64,000 nucleotides of DNA from Polytrichum commune (taxonomy: Eukaryota; Streptophyta; Polytrichopsida; Polytrichales; Polytrichaceae), in the NCBI GenBank assembly GCA_950295325.1, contig OX485803.1, positions 68,153,554-68,217,553 of the forward strand, read 5' to 3'. A program made the translations under genes and the position numbers. Below the pieces are notes generated by a model. The model worked only from the letters and a program-made list of their open reading frames with translations. It searched no databases and was not told the origin of the DNA. How positions within the stretch are numbered: position 1 is the stretch's first letter; the number at the start of each line of letters is the position of its first letter. This document shows, piece after piece, positions 25,569-35,359 of the stretch.

Positions 25569-25598
25569 CTTATAGGAACTTCGCAGCACCTAGGGTTT
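25569..25598 (-). promoter_or_regulatory. telo-box and TATA promoter of the left snoRNA cluster
   Basis: On the minus strand AAACCCTAG (25,590-25,598) is followed 15-16 nt later by TATAAG (25,569-25,574). The same two elements with the same spacing and related flanks (ATTCATCC...GGATGAAACCCTAGG) precede the right cluster. Telo-box plus TATA is the known promoter style of plant snoRNA and ribosomal-protein genes. Confidence 0.65.
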
Positions 25599-25798
25599 CA
25601 TCCCACACGGATGAATGTTATGTCATCATGGTAAAGTAGTCGACAATGGCGATGATCATCGTTGGAGTGAAGGACGTTTTCCTCATCAGGGTATGAAAAC
25701 TTCATTAAACATCTAAAATAATCCCTCATAATAATACTTTTGAGCAACTTCATTCACTTATTCATCACAAGTAGTGAACATTGCACTCTCGAAGTGAG

Positions 25799-26374
25799 GG
25801 GGGCACTTCACACACAAGCCTGAAGGCCCATGACCATGGCAATGTAAGAGCTCTCATTGGTCGAAAAGGCGGAGACCGTCCAAGTTCACTTCACACTAGG
25901 AGGTGAAGGCCTAAAGGCCCAAAGAAAAGTTTATGAATGAAAAATTTACATGGCAAATTGTGGATAAGGGTGCATGGTCTACCAAAATTTGGAGGTGGGC
26001 CTGACGCAAATTCCGGTAGACCATGATTTTTTATTTTTTTTTCCAATGGAACATATTTCAGGATATATTGCAAAAGCATATTTCAAAATAATTCCAAAAC
26101 AAATTCCATGATAGACGAACACCACCAATTAATTCTCTTAAATTGATAGAGATTGAGACATATTAGATTAAACCAAATCCTCCCATCTTTTTCTGCCAAC
26201 AAAATATGCAATGGTCCTGCAACATGGTCCATTCTCACTTCACACCATGCTTGAGGGCCCGTGACTACATAAAATGGCTTTCCCAACAACCATGGTACAA
26301 CCTTTGGATGAGAGTCAAGGGTCCTCACCCTTACAAGGTCATGGATCTTGGCTCATGTGTGAAGTGGCCCTAAA
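25799..26374. mobile_element. non-autonomous PIF/Harbinger element
   Basis: The left end CACTTCACACACAAGCCTGAAGG and the right end TGTGTGAAGTGGCCC are inverted copies of the ends of the full Harbinger element at 28,020-31,575. The subterminal text (CTCTCATTGGTCGAAAAGGCGG on the left, CAACAACCATGGTAC on the right) also matches it. No transposase is present. A matching 3-bp target duplication is not evident, so the left end may be damaged. Confidence 0.7.
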
Positions 26375-26384
26375 CCTCCCCCTG

Positions 26385-27500
26385 CGAGTTTTTGGGGCAG
26401 GCGGATACAAGCAGGGCAACCCCCAAAAAAATTCAAGGTTTTTTGAACCAAACCGAAAATTGTTGCCCACCCCGCCCAACTTCGAAAACAACCATTGCCC
26501 TTGCATTCTTGAAGGTTGCTTGTCCACAAATCCCATATTGAGTGCATTGCATCTTCAAGGACCATAATCTAATATATATGTGCACTACCACTTTATAAAT
26601 AAAGCAAATGACTGGGATTTCATCATGAAAGTGAAACTATCAATAAAGCATTTAATTAACTTGGGAGTGAAAGTCATTATAAAATCCTCATTAGCATTGA
26701 GGTTATGATTTATGTGACATACCATTTGAAAGGGTCTTTGTCATTCTTAAATGAAACTTCAATTAGTGTGTTGATTTTAGCATGTATACTGTATAATAGT
26801 TCAAGTAACGCCTGTTACTTTCACAAGTATTCATACACATTCAAACTAATTAAGTGTGATTATGTGTAATCAAGCCTGATTAATTAAGAATTTTGCTTAC
26901 TTGAATTGATTATGATATAGATTCATAGATGAGAATTTGATGTGCTTAACTTCACTTGTTTAGGCTTCATTAAGCTTACTGTGCTTACTTGCACTTAATC
27001 AGGCTTATTGAACACAAACGTGTATGAATACTTGTAGAGACTTAGGCCTTGCGTTCAATTACAGTAAATTTGGCTTGTTTATATATAATCACGCTTAAGT
27101 AGTTTGAATGCGTATGAATACTTATGAAAGTAGAAGGCATTACCTTAACTATCATAAAATACACATACTAAAATCAACATACTAATTGAAGATTCATTTT
27201 AAGAATGACAAAGATCCTTTCAAATGGTATGTAACCTCAATTATAACCTCAATAACTTGTAATGTTTTTCACTCCCAAGTTAATTACATCTTTTATTGAC
27301 AGTTTCACTTTCAAAATGAAATCTCAATCAATTGCTTATTTACTAAGTGGAAGGACATGTATATATTGGATCTTGGACCTTGAAGATGAAAAATGTTGAA
27401 TATGGGATATGTGGACAAACGACCTTCAAAAATGGAAGGACACTGATTTTTTCGAAGTTGGAAGGGGGCAGGCAACAATTTTTAGTTGAGATCATAAATT
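26385..27500. mobile_element. foldback element with arms of about 400 bp
   Basis: The sequence from about 26,450 to 26,855 is repeated in inverted orientation from about 27,485 back to 27,115. Paired words include GCCCAACTTCGAAAA with TTTTCGAAGTTGG, CACTCCCAAGTTAATT with its complement, and TCATTCTTAAATGAA with its complement. The centre (26,860-27,110) carries AT-rich repeats of GCTTACTTG-like words. There is no ORF. A single arm recurs at 32,500-32,830 inside another element. Confidence 0.75.
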
Positions 27501-28019
27501 CTTCAGCATAAATTCTTGAAAAATGTGGCAAATATGTATTACATATGCACATTGTTACGAATGACCCGAATAACTACACTATAAAGTGTATTTTTAGTGT
27601 CACCAATTCTATTTCTCTTTCTCAATATAGTTGTAAACCTTCTATGCAGTGTCACCAACACTAAATGTAAACCTAACATCGTTTGTCATTATTCATTCAA
27701 AAAAATATAGGCATTATAGATTTACAGTGTTGCAATTATTGTCACTTTCTACGAGATATTCCATCCAAATTTCAATGATTCATGACAACTTTTCATAACA
27801 TAAATGTTAGGATGCAAAATATACCAAAACTAAGTTGGGATGACAATATTTGTAAACTTATTCATAAGACATGACATTAGGAAAGTTACCACAATGATAT
27901 AAAATACCATATGACACTACACATAATATTTAGTGCCATAAAACAAAAAAGTTCACATAACTTTTCCTAACTTCCCATACCACCTACCCACCCCATCTCT
28001 CTTTGCCCCCCCCCTCTTA
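27500..28019. other. AT-rich sequence between mobile elements
   Basis: No gene or clear repeat; ends in a C-rich run (CCCCCCCCC near 28,006) directly before the target duplication TTA of the Harbinger element. Confidence 0.4.
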
Positions 28020-28204
28020 AGGCCACTTCACACACAAGGCTGAAGGCCCATGACCATGACGATGTAAGAGCTCTCATTGGTCGAAAAGGCGGAGACCGTC
28101 CAAGTTCGCTTCACACTAGGAGGTGAAGGCCTAAAGGCCCAAAGAAAAGTTCGTGGGTGAAAAGTCTACATGGAGTCCTACATGGCAGGCTATGGATAAG
28201 GCTC

Positions 28205-28280
28205 CATGGTCTACCGGAATTTGCGTCAGGCCCACCTCCAAGAGGTAGGCCTGACGCAAATTCCAGCAGACCATGGCAGT
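28205..28280. repeat. hairpin inside the Harbinger left subterminal region
   Basis: CCATGGTCTACCGGAATTTG at about 28,204 is repeated in inverted orientation (CAAATTCCAGCAGACCATGG) ending at about 28,276, with the words GCGTCAGGCC and GGCCTGACGC also paired. A related hairpin lies in the 25.8-kb relative (25,973-26,030). Confidence 0.75.
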
Positions 28281-28484
28281 CAGACAGCTGCCAGCAGTCA
28301 GCGAGTAGGCTGGCAGTATTATTTTAATATTTTTTTCAATAGTAACTTTTTCAGGGCATTTTAGGGGATAAGAGGAAGATGGCCGTTTCTTTGAAATGCC
28401 CAGAAGTTCTTGAAGTATGTTGTATGTGTGAGAGAGGTAGAAAGATTTTTTGATTGAATTTTTTTTGTCAATTTTTTTCGCAAG

Positions 28485-29892
28485 ATGGCAGGATTCTCGC
28501 AAGATGGAAGTGGTTCCGAAACCCAACAATGGAGCCAAAATTCTCCTTGGATGTCGTGGAGTCAACCACAATTCGGATTGCACGGACCCTCATTAGGAAG
28601 TAGAAATTTCAACAATTTTCAGTTGTTCAATGAAGAAGATGTAGAAGTGATTGGAACTCAAATGCCGCAACATATAGAGGGTAGTAGAGAAATGAGCATG
28701 AAAGAAGAGGCAGAAGATATGAGTAGGAAAGAAGATGAAATTGGCAAGAAGAAGAGAGGTAGGGCAGTGGCTACAAAATCGAAAGGAGCACAAAAAAAGA
28801 AGCAAAAGTAGATGAAATAGATTTGGGAGATTCGGAAGGTGAAGAAGAGGCCCCTATTAAATGGCGAGATTATGAGATCGAAACTCTCATCGCCATTCGC
28901 GGTGAGATGGAGCAGGAATTTGTAAAATCAGCAAGAAAGCAAGGTATGTATTGATATTATTTGTACACTACGTTCATTAATATTTGTTAGTTCAATCAAA
29001 ATGCAAAAGTTCAGATGCAGATTGGGCCAATTGGGCCTTTTTAAAGGCCTTCGCCTTAGTCGCCTGCCCCGGGCCCCCCTTTCCCCCCATTGGAGGACTT
29101 AGGGGTTTTGGCTACCTCGAGAATCGAGCCCGGGACCTCTAGGGTATAGGACAACCGTAGAGGGTTGGATAACCTAGAGTATTCCTTCCCTCAAGTGTAT
29201 AAACTAAATGCCACATAGTACTTGTTCTCTTTGTATTGTATTGTTGTAATATTCTGAAATTCTACTGGTTGTATGTAAACAGGAATGGATGCCACATAGT
29301 ATTTGTTCTCTTTGTATTGTACTGTTGTAATATTATGAAATTCTACTGGTTGTATGTAAACAGGAATGGATGCCACATAGTACTTGATCTCTTTGTATTG
29401 TACTATTATAATATTCTGAAATTCTACTGGTTGTATGTAACAGGAATGAATGCTTGGATCAAGTTACATGCTCGTATGGTTTCTACATTGTGGAATTTTG
29501 GAAGAACTTGGCTGGCCTGCAAGAAAGAATACAAAGTTTTGCTGATGGAGTACAAGAATGATAAGAGGTCAAATGAAATATCAGGACATGAAAGACGAGA
29601 GTGTCAGTATTATGAGCAGATGGACATGTGGAATGGACAACGTGCAAGTGTGGTAAATCAGATGGCAGCAAGTGCTCAAGATGATGAAAACCACAACAGT
29701 ATGCAAACCACACAACAAAATTCACCTGCAAGTGCTATAGAAGACAAGAAGAAGAAATTTCAAGACAAAATGGAAGGCTTCCTAGAACAGATAGTTAGTA
29801 ATTCCTCAAATTTGATTGCATCTTTTCAGGCAACAACAGATTTACTGAAAAATATGGATGCTCATATAGCAACCTTAGTACAGAAGTTATAG
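28485..29892 (+). pseudogene. Harbinger ORF1, Myb/SANT-like DNA-binding protein, frameshifted
   Basis: Two exons, 28485-28943 and 29444-29892. Exon 1 starts MAGFSQDGSGSETQQW, contains a Lys-rich nuclear-localisation-like patch (KKKRGRAVATKSKGAQKKK), then after a one-base slip in an A run near 28,790 continues with an acidic stretch and the Trp-containing start of a Myb/trihelix-type domain (IKWRDYEIETLIAIRGEM). Exon 2 carries the rest of the domain (WNFGRTWLACKKEYKVLL) and a C-terminal helical tail. In this superfamily ORF1 assists the transposase in DNA binding and nuclear import. The frameshift at the A run makes this copy probably inactive, unless it is a sequencing error. Confidence 0.75.
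29208..29443. repeat. 81-bp repeat, three copies, each ending in a splice acceptor
   Basis: Near-identical direct repeats start at 29,208, 29,289 and 29,370 (ATGCCACATAGTA...). Each ends with the pyrimidine/AG context TGTATGTAAACAG (last copy TGTATGTAACAG) followed by GAATG. They lie in the ORF1 intron immediately before exon 2, so the 3' splice site has been triplicated. Confidence 0.9.
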
Positions 29893-29949
29893 TTACATAC
29901 TCATATCAGAATCAGTATCCATATCCTGGAATTCCAAGTTAGAATTTTT

Positions 29950-31299
29950 CTACAGTTTGATTTGCCATAGGGATTTAGCTATTGCTATATGCATATTTGT
30001 AGCTTCTATCAATAAATCTTCATCTTTTTCATTTTCTTTTATCAAGAAAATTTCAGTATCTCTATCAACTACTTCTGTTCTTCTTGTTTCATTTTCTGTA
30101 ATACTAATATTTCTGACCTCACATATAGCTGCTAATTCAGCCCTCATTTCTTGTCCTTCTCTCAATGATCTATTCTCTATATGTCTACCCAATTCTCTTT
30201 CAGCTTCTTCTATCCATTCTATATCAAATTTGTCTTTTCTAATAGTACACATATTGTGTAGAGTAATACATGTAGCTACTACATCAGCCATATGCCGTAA
30301 TGGTATATCGGATCTTCTCATAATGATTCTCCATCTTCCCTTCAAGATTCCGAAAGCACGTTCTACACACATGCGGGTAGAACTTTGAATAAAATTCCAA
30401 TTTGCTTTGTAGCCTTCTAATCTTTCTGTACACCCTTTGAATGGATAGTAAATTCATGGCCGCACTAGATATGCACAATCTCCGATCAGCTTATAAGGTA
30501 AGAATTTTCTTTTAATGCAATCTCTTCCAACTTTTGTCAACTGAAATAATATCCAATCATGCATACTTCCTGTCCATCCAAATTCGTAATCCCAAAACAC
30601 ACATTTTGTATCTACTATACCTTGTAATAAAGCGGAATGAAATGATTTTCTACAATAATAATCTTCTCCCCCAATTACAGGTGCAAGAATTGGAATGTGA
30701 GACCCGTCAATTGCGCCTATAATATGAGGAATTCCATGAAGAGCCTCAAATTCTTGGGCTAAAACCCTAAACCGAGCTGGACTTGGAAATTGCACAAAAG
30801 TCCCTTGCAAATGAATTCTAACCAATCTACAAAAATTTCGAACTATTTCTGAAATTGTACTTTCGGCCACCCCATATACCTCTCCTACGGTACACAAGGT
30901 ATTTTCAGTCCCAAGCCTTTGTAATGACATTGCAATTCTACTTTCAACTGAAATTGTCTCTCTCATTTGTGTATTCTTCCTCTGCAAATATGGACCTAAC
31001 CTCTCACAAAGAAACTTGAATATATTGTGACATACACGAGTTCTTTGTTTAAACATTTTTTCCGTGAATGAACCCAATAACAACCTATCCGTAAACCCTA
31101 CATTTCTCTCAAATGCCCACACACTACGATCGCTTATCTTCATACCCTCAAAGCAAATGCTCAAAATCAGGGCATTTTCCCATTCTCCGTTTAGTGCCAA
31201 TGTTTGCATATCAAGCACATGTTGCACAATCATGTGCAAGCACCAATATAAAGCTAATGCAACAAGAATCCTTCTTCTTCTCTCAATGTGATCCATCAT
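29950..31299 (-). pseudogene. PIF/Harbinger (HARBI1-like) DDE transposase with one premature stop
   Basis: One minus-strand frame runs from MMDHIERR (31,299) to 29,950, about 449 codons, with a single in-frame TGA at 30,454-30,456. The N-terminal part has a helix-turn-helix-like segment (TVGEVYGVAESTISEIVRNF). The DDE nuclease motifs follow: HIIGAIDGSHIPI (first D), GWTGSMHDWILF (second D) and VERAFGILKGRW (E). The stop falls between the second D and the E, after GDCAYLVRP, a position that normally has no terminator in this family. The C-terminal tail is Glu/Arg-rich. Reading frame is otherwise continuous, so inactivation is recent. Confidence 0.9.
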
Positions 31300-31578
31300 G
31301 CTCTCTTTCCTTCCTCTCCAATGTATAACTCGAAAAGAGAGTGAGAAAAGAGAGAATGAAGATATGTAACTAGTGTGGTAGGGCTGCCCCTCTTTTTCCA
31401 CTAATAAAATATGCAACGGTCCCTCAACATGGTCCATTCTCACTTCACACTATGTTTGAGGACCCGGCCCCACACAAAACAGGCAGCCCAACAACCATGG
31501 TACGGCCTTTGGATGAAAGTCAAAGGCCCTCACCATTTCATGGTCACGGCTCTTGGCTCGTGTGTGAAGTGGCCCTTA

Positions 31579-32068
31579 TTATTATCCTTGCAAAACAATG
31601 CGGCATGAGGACCAAAGGGGTATGGCATGCCCTAAGTTCGTTCCTCTCCCCCAAACCCTAGGTTATATGAGCCACTTGGGTATGTCTATCTTGGCACACC
31701 ATTCGGGTATGTTCTTTGATATCTCTACTCCTACATGTGCACATATTGTTTGTGTGGCTCATCCCAATACAAAATCGGTGTGAATAATGCACCTGATAAA
31801 GTTGTTATTTTGGCCTTCGACGATCTTTTGTCTAGGCGCTCGTCTAAACCGGGCATTCAAGAAAACATTTAGCCCATCCATCCATATACACTCTAAACTC
31901 CATGTACTAACAATTTCACAAGTGGCAGCAAAAGAAGAAGAAGACACTCCACTTATTGACACGTGGCAAAATGTGAGGATGTGGGTTGACTTCTTTGATG
32001 GTTTGCATTAATGGCAAATCCTATGACATAAGGGAGAGAAACGTGACAATAAGGAGTGAGACTTGAAC
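31579..32068. other. gene-free spacer between two Harbinger-type elements
   Basis: No motif-bearing ORF or repeat recognised. It ends at the target duplication TAA of the next element. Confidence 0.4.
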
Positions 32069-32071
32069 TAA

Positions 32072-33787
32072 GGGTCACTTCACACACGAGCCAAGAGCCA
32101 TGACCATGAAATTGTGAGAGTTCAAAAGAAAGTGTCCAAAGGTTGTCCCAACACACCTCCAAAATGATGTAGTGTGGTCACCGATCCGGCCGGGGATTCG
32201 TGGCACTCATGTATTTTCATTAGTGAGAGTTCATTCATCTTTGCGGATGAGATGAACCACTTTAGACACTACCTCACATTGTTGGCTCCTTGTCTCAAGG
32301 GTTTCAAAAATATCAAGTTTTAGTAGTTCTAAATGATCCTAGTCTAATCTAATACTTAAGGCAATAATACAAAGGGGATTAGATAAAATAAAAATGCCTC
32401 ATATAGAAACAAGTGGGTGCATCATGCGTTGCCAACCTATGATTACTAGTCCGGTTATTTTTAAGAAATTAATATGGGCGGACATTAAATACCCCCTCAC
32501 GAACTTTTGGGGGTGTCAAATCCGGGCTAGGGCAACCCTCTAAAGAAATCTCTAAACCTAATAAAAAATTGTTGCCCATCCCGCCCAACTTCGAAAAAAA
32601 ACATTGCCCTTGCATTCTTGAAGGCCGCTTGACTACAAATCCCATATTGAGTGCACTTCACTTCAAGGTCTAAAATCCAATATATATGTGCACTTCCAAT
32701 TAGTAAGTAAGCAATTGATTGGGATTTCATTCCGGAAGTGAAACCATCAATGAAGCAAGTAATTAACTTGGAGGTCAAGAACATTGCAAAATCCTCATTA
32801 ACATTGAGGTTATAATTTTGTGACTTAAAACTATCTTTGTCATCCTAATGATATATTAGTACAAGTGTTCATAAAATGACCAAAATGAAACAATGAACGT
32901 AGAATATAAAACATACAACAAATATATATATATATAAATCAATCTTATTTTTTAGGTAATATAATATGAGCTATAAATAAATGGTATGTTATTTGGAATT
33001 AGACTTGTGGGATAACGTTATGGATGGGGTATACTCAGAAAATCATAAGTTTCTGACTATAACCTATTTGAAATATTGTAAGATTTTATCCTCATCAAAT
33101 ATTGTGTTATCTTTAAAATCGCATGGTGTATATTAATTATTTTCAAATAAATTTTATATAATAATAATAATGAATTTATTTTTGAGTTCACCAATTTACC
33201 ATAAGTTGATATATATTATAATGACATATTACAAATGTTTGAGCAATCACACCCGTGCAAAATAAATGAATTATGAACAAAAAAAAGTCTATGACAACAC
33301 ATCATAATTATATGTTGCACATGTTGATATCTTGCGATATTTATCAAAATAACCATGTGGAATTCAAAGCCACATCATGGCCTTGGAAACAACTTATGGG
33401 AGGTTAGAAAATAGGCTTAGAGCATCCAATGCCACATCGTTGCCTCTTGCCAACTAATTTATATTTACAAAATAGCTAGTAGTTCACAATAGCTATGAGG
33501 GAGAAAAATAGGTCTTACATGCCAACTCGGAGGCGTTTCACTAAAGTAAGCTCCATCCAAGCTTCTTGATGGACTCATCCGATTTTTGTTACCGGATGAC
33601 TTTACTTGAGTGCCACGAATCCCCGGCCGGAATCCATGTGGACTTTACATCCATCTTGTATTCACATACTCCGTTGGTCCCTCAAGCGTAGTGTGAAGTG
33701 AACTTGGACCGGCTCCGCCTTTTCCACCAATGAGAATGCTTGAAGTGTAATGGTCACGGGCTCTCAGTCTCGTGTGTGAAATGGCCC
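32072..33787. mobile_element. non-autonomous PIF/Harbinger element, 1.7 kb
   Basis: Flanked by TAA at 32,069-32,071 and 33,788-33,790. Ends are GGGTCACTTCACACACGAGCC on the left and, complemented, GGGCCATTTCACACACGAG on the right, matching the full element. A second inner inverted pair, CCGGCCGGGGATTCGTGGCACT (about 32,189) and AGTGCCACGAATCCCCGGCC (about 33,610), lies further in. The interior holds a single arm of the foldback element (32,500-32,830) and AT-rich filler. No transposase frame. Confidence 0.8.
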
Positions 33788-33933
33788 TAAGAACATCCGT
33801 TCCCTAGGGTTTCAGGATCTTAGAGACTGGGTGACATGCGGAGGTCGATATCACGGAGTTTGGATGTATGAAGCTACAGTGATTAAAAGAATATCCATAC
33901 GTAACCAAAACATCATTCATCCTCATCTGGATG

Positions 33934-33964
33934 AAACCCTAGGGTGCGGTGGAGCTTGTATAAG
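33934..33964 (+). promoter_or_regulatory. telo-box and TATA promoter of the right snoRNA cluster
   Basis: AAACCCTAG at 33,934-33,942 and TATAAG at 33,959-33,964, with the same spacing as the mirror-image promoter at 25,569-25,598. A second telo-like word (TTTAGGGTTT) occurs at 34,016-34,025. The first snoRNA begins about 290 bp downstream, consistent with a polycistronic precursor. Confidence 0.65.
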
Positions 33965-34252
33965 AACTCCCAAAGCTTGGCCATCTATCATTCTATCTCC
34001 TCCTTCAAGTCTAGGTTTAGGGTTTCTCGCTGGGTTCTCTGGCTACAGTGTTGGCGATTGTGCATTATTGCCTTGCGCTGCGGCACTGGTGTCTTTCCTT
34101 TTAGGCATTGCCTGATGTTTGCGTCATCCATTTATGAAAATCTAGTTGTTTCTTGGGTTTCGACAATGGTGTCATATATTTGGGAATGCTGGTTAGGTAG
34201 AGCAGTCTTTCCGTATTTGATGATTTCTGTTAACTGTGTGCCTCACGCCGAA

Positions 34253-34346
34253 GGAAGGAAACGAGGATACTTCCCCCTGATGATTGACGCTGATTCCACG
34301 ATCTACTATTTGCTCTTCCGAGCTACGTCAGTCTATGTGATGCTTT
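34253..34346 (+). ncRNA. box C/D snoRNA, unit 1 (weakened)
   Basis: GGAAGGAA stem, C box ACGAGGA (two changes from RTGATGA), D' box CTGA, the conserved mini-hairpin GCTC-TTCC-GAGC, and a D box changed to GTGA. The sequence after it (TGCTTTT) pairs poorly with the 5' stem. It lies 40 nt before an H/ACA RNA. Confidence 0.5.
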
Positions 34347-34386
34347 TACTCAGTTACTTTATGTGTTCAAATTGTGAAGCATTATC

Positions 34387-34520
34387 CTGGGTAGCATATC
34401 AGGCAACCTGCTGCACTTCCAATGTGCAAGCACGGTGTTCTGGTACCCGCAGATCGATCTCTTGATCTTTTCTGACTCTGGATCTTCATGAAAGAAGTCA
34501 CGTAACTCAAGATTACATCA
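34387..34520 (+). ncRNA. box H/ACA snoRNA, copy 1
   Basis: Hairpin 1: TGGGTA/TACCCG closing stem and TGCAC/GTGCA apical stem. Hinge AGATCGA. Hairpin 2: lower stem TCTTGA/TCAAGA, internal loop, upper stem TGACT/AGTCA. Fourteen nucleotides separate the upper stem from ACA at 34,515-34,517, the canonical spacing for a pseudouridylation pocket. The strands flanking the pocket in hairpin 2 are TCTTTTC and CGTAAC. The target RNA is not identified. Confidence 0.75.
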
Positions 34521-34686
34521 GGAAGAAACTTGCGTGTTGTTCGTGCTCTTTTGTGGTTCCACTGTCAGCCATCCATCCGGAGGCATAGGTGTAGTCCAGT
34601 TATACCATGCAACAAGATCTGCAACGAGACTCGTCAGATGAAGTCTACGATGTATGTGATATATTGGATTTGTATTGTGAGAATAC

Positions 34687-34777
34687 AAGGATATGAGGAC
34701 ACTTTCCCCGGATGATCGACACTGATTCCACAATCTACTATTTGCTCTTACGAGCTAAGCCAGTATATCTGATCCTT
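34687..34777 (+). ncRNA. box C/D snoRNA, unit 2
   Basis: Terminal stem AAGGA/TCCTT, C box ATGAGGA at 34,693-34,699, D' box CTGA at 34,722-34,725, mini-hairpin GCTC-TTAC-GAGC, D box CTGA at 34,769-34,772. The 12 nt before the D box (AAGCCAGTATAT) would be the antisense element and are identical in units 2, 3 and 5. Confidence 0.7.
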
Positions 34778-34810
34778 CTCATCAATTATTTTATGTGTTG
34801 AAACATTATA

Positions 34811-34945
34811 GCGGGTAGCAATTCAGGCAACCTGCAGCATCCCCAATGTGCAAGCACGGTGTTCTGGTACCCGCAGATGAAATCTCTTGATCTTTTCTGA
34901 CTCTGGATATTAGCGAAAGTAGTCACGTAACTCAAGCGTACATTT
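34811..34945 (+). ncRNA. box H/ACA snoRNA, copy 2
   Basis: Closing stem GCGGGTA/TACCCGC is fully Watson-Crick. Hinge AGATGA fits the H-box consensus ANANNA exactly. Hairpin 2: CTTGA/TCAAG and TGACT/AGTCA; 14 nt then ACA at 34,940-34,942. The apical stem of hairpin 1 is weaker than in the other copies. Confidence 0.75.
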
Positions 34946-35087
34946 GGGATGCAGCTTGCTTGATGTTTCTCTTGTATGATCGTAGAGGACTTGGTAAGTC
35001 TCTGGGACAGACGTGGTATAGTCTACTGACAATGTGCGAAACTTGCAACAAGTGGAGTAATTATGAAGTATTGAATTTCTTACATGA

Positions 35088-35182
35088 GGAAGGAAATGAG
35101 GACACTTTCCCCGGATGATCGACGCTGATTCTAAAATCTACTATTTGCTCTTACGAGCTAAGCCAGTATATCTGATCCTTCC
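35088..35182 (+). ncRNA. box C/D snoRNA, unit 3 (best preserved)
   Basis: A perfect 7-bp terminal stem GGAAGGA/TCCTTCC encloses C box ATGAGGA (35,096-35,102), D' box CTGA (35,125-35,128), the mini-hairpin GCTC-TTAC-GAGC and D box CTGA (35,172-35,175). The length (95 nt) is normal for a C/D snoRNA. The C box differs from consensus at one position in all units. Confidence 0.7.
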
Positions 35183-35223
35183 CTTCATTAATTCTTTTTT
35201 GTTTCATATTGTGATGCACAATT

Positions 35224-35357
35224 GCGGGTAGCATATCAGGCAACCTGCTGCGCACTCAATGTGCAAGCACGGTGTTCTGGTGCCCGTAGAACGATCTCTT
35301 GATCTTTTCTGACTCTGGATGCTAGCGAAAGAAGTCACGTAACTCAAGAATACATGT
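35224..35357 (+). ncRNA. box H/ACA snoRNA, copy 3
   Basis: Closing stem GCGGGTA/TGCCCGT keeps pairing through two wobble pairs. Apical stem TGCGCA/TGTGCA. Hinge AGAACGA. Hairpin 2: CTTGA/TCAAG, TGACT/AGTCA; 14 nt, then ACA at 35,352-35,354. It follows C/D unit 3 after a 41-nt spacer. Confidence 0.75.
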
Positions 35358-35359
35358 GG

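Larger units (their letters stand above)
28020..31575. mobile_element. PIF/Harbinger DNA transposon, nearly complete
   Basis: A 3.56-kb element flanked by TTA at 28,017-28,019 and 31,576-31,578, the 3-bp TAA/TTA target duplication expected for PIF/Harbinger. Terminal inverted repeats begin AGGCCACTTCACACACAAG on the left and, complemented, GGGCCACTTCACACACGAG on the right. It encodes the two proteins usual for the superfamily: a Myb/SANT-like ORF1 on the plus strand and a DDE transposase on the minus strand, convergently arranged. Confidence 0.9.

Noticed and set aside
29957-30388. 143-codon plus-strand frame
   Set aside because: Exact antisense of the Harbinger transposase C-terminal part, rich in Ser/Ile/Phe as expected of a shadow.
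30454-30456. TGA in the Harbinger transposase as a recoded codon
   Set aside because: A single nonsense change in a transposon copy is the simpler explanation; no recoding signal is visible next to it.
33944-34465. 173-codon plus-strand frame
   Set aside because: It runs from the snoRNA promoter through C/D unit 1 and into H/ACA copy 1. The conserved feature across units is RNA structure, not this frame.
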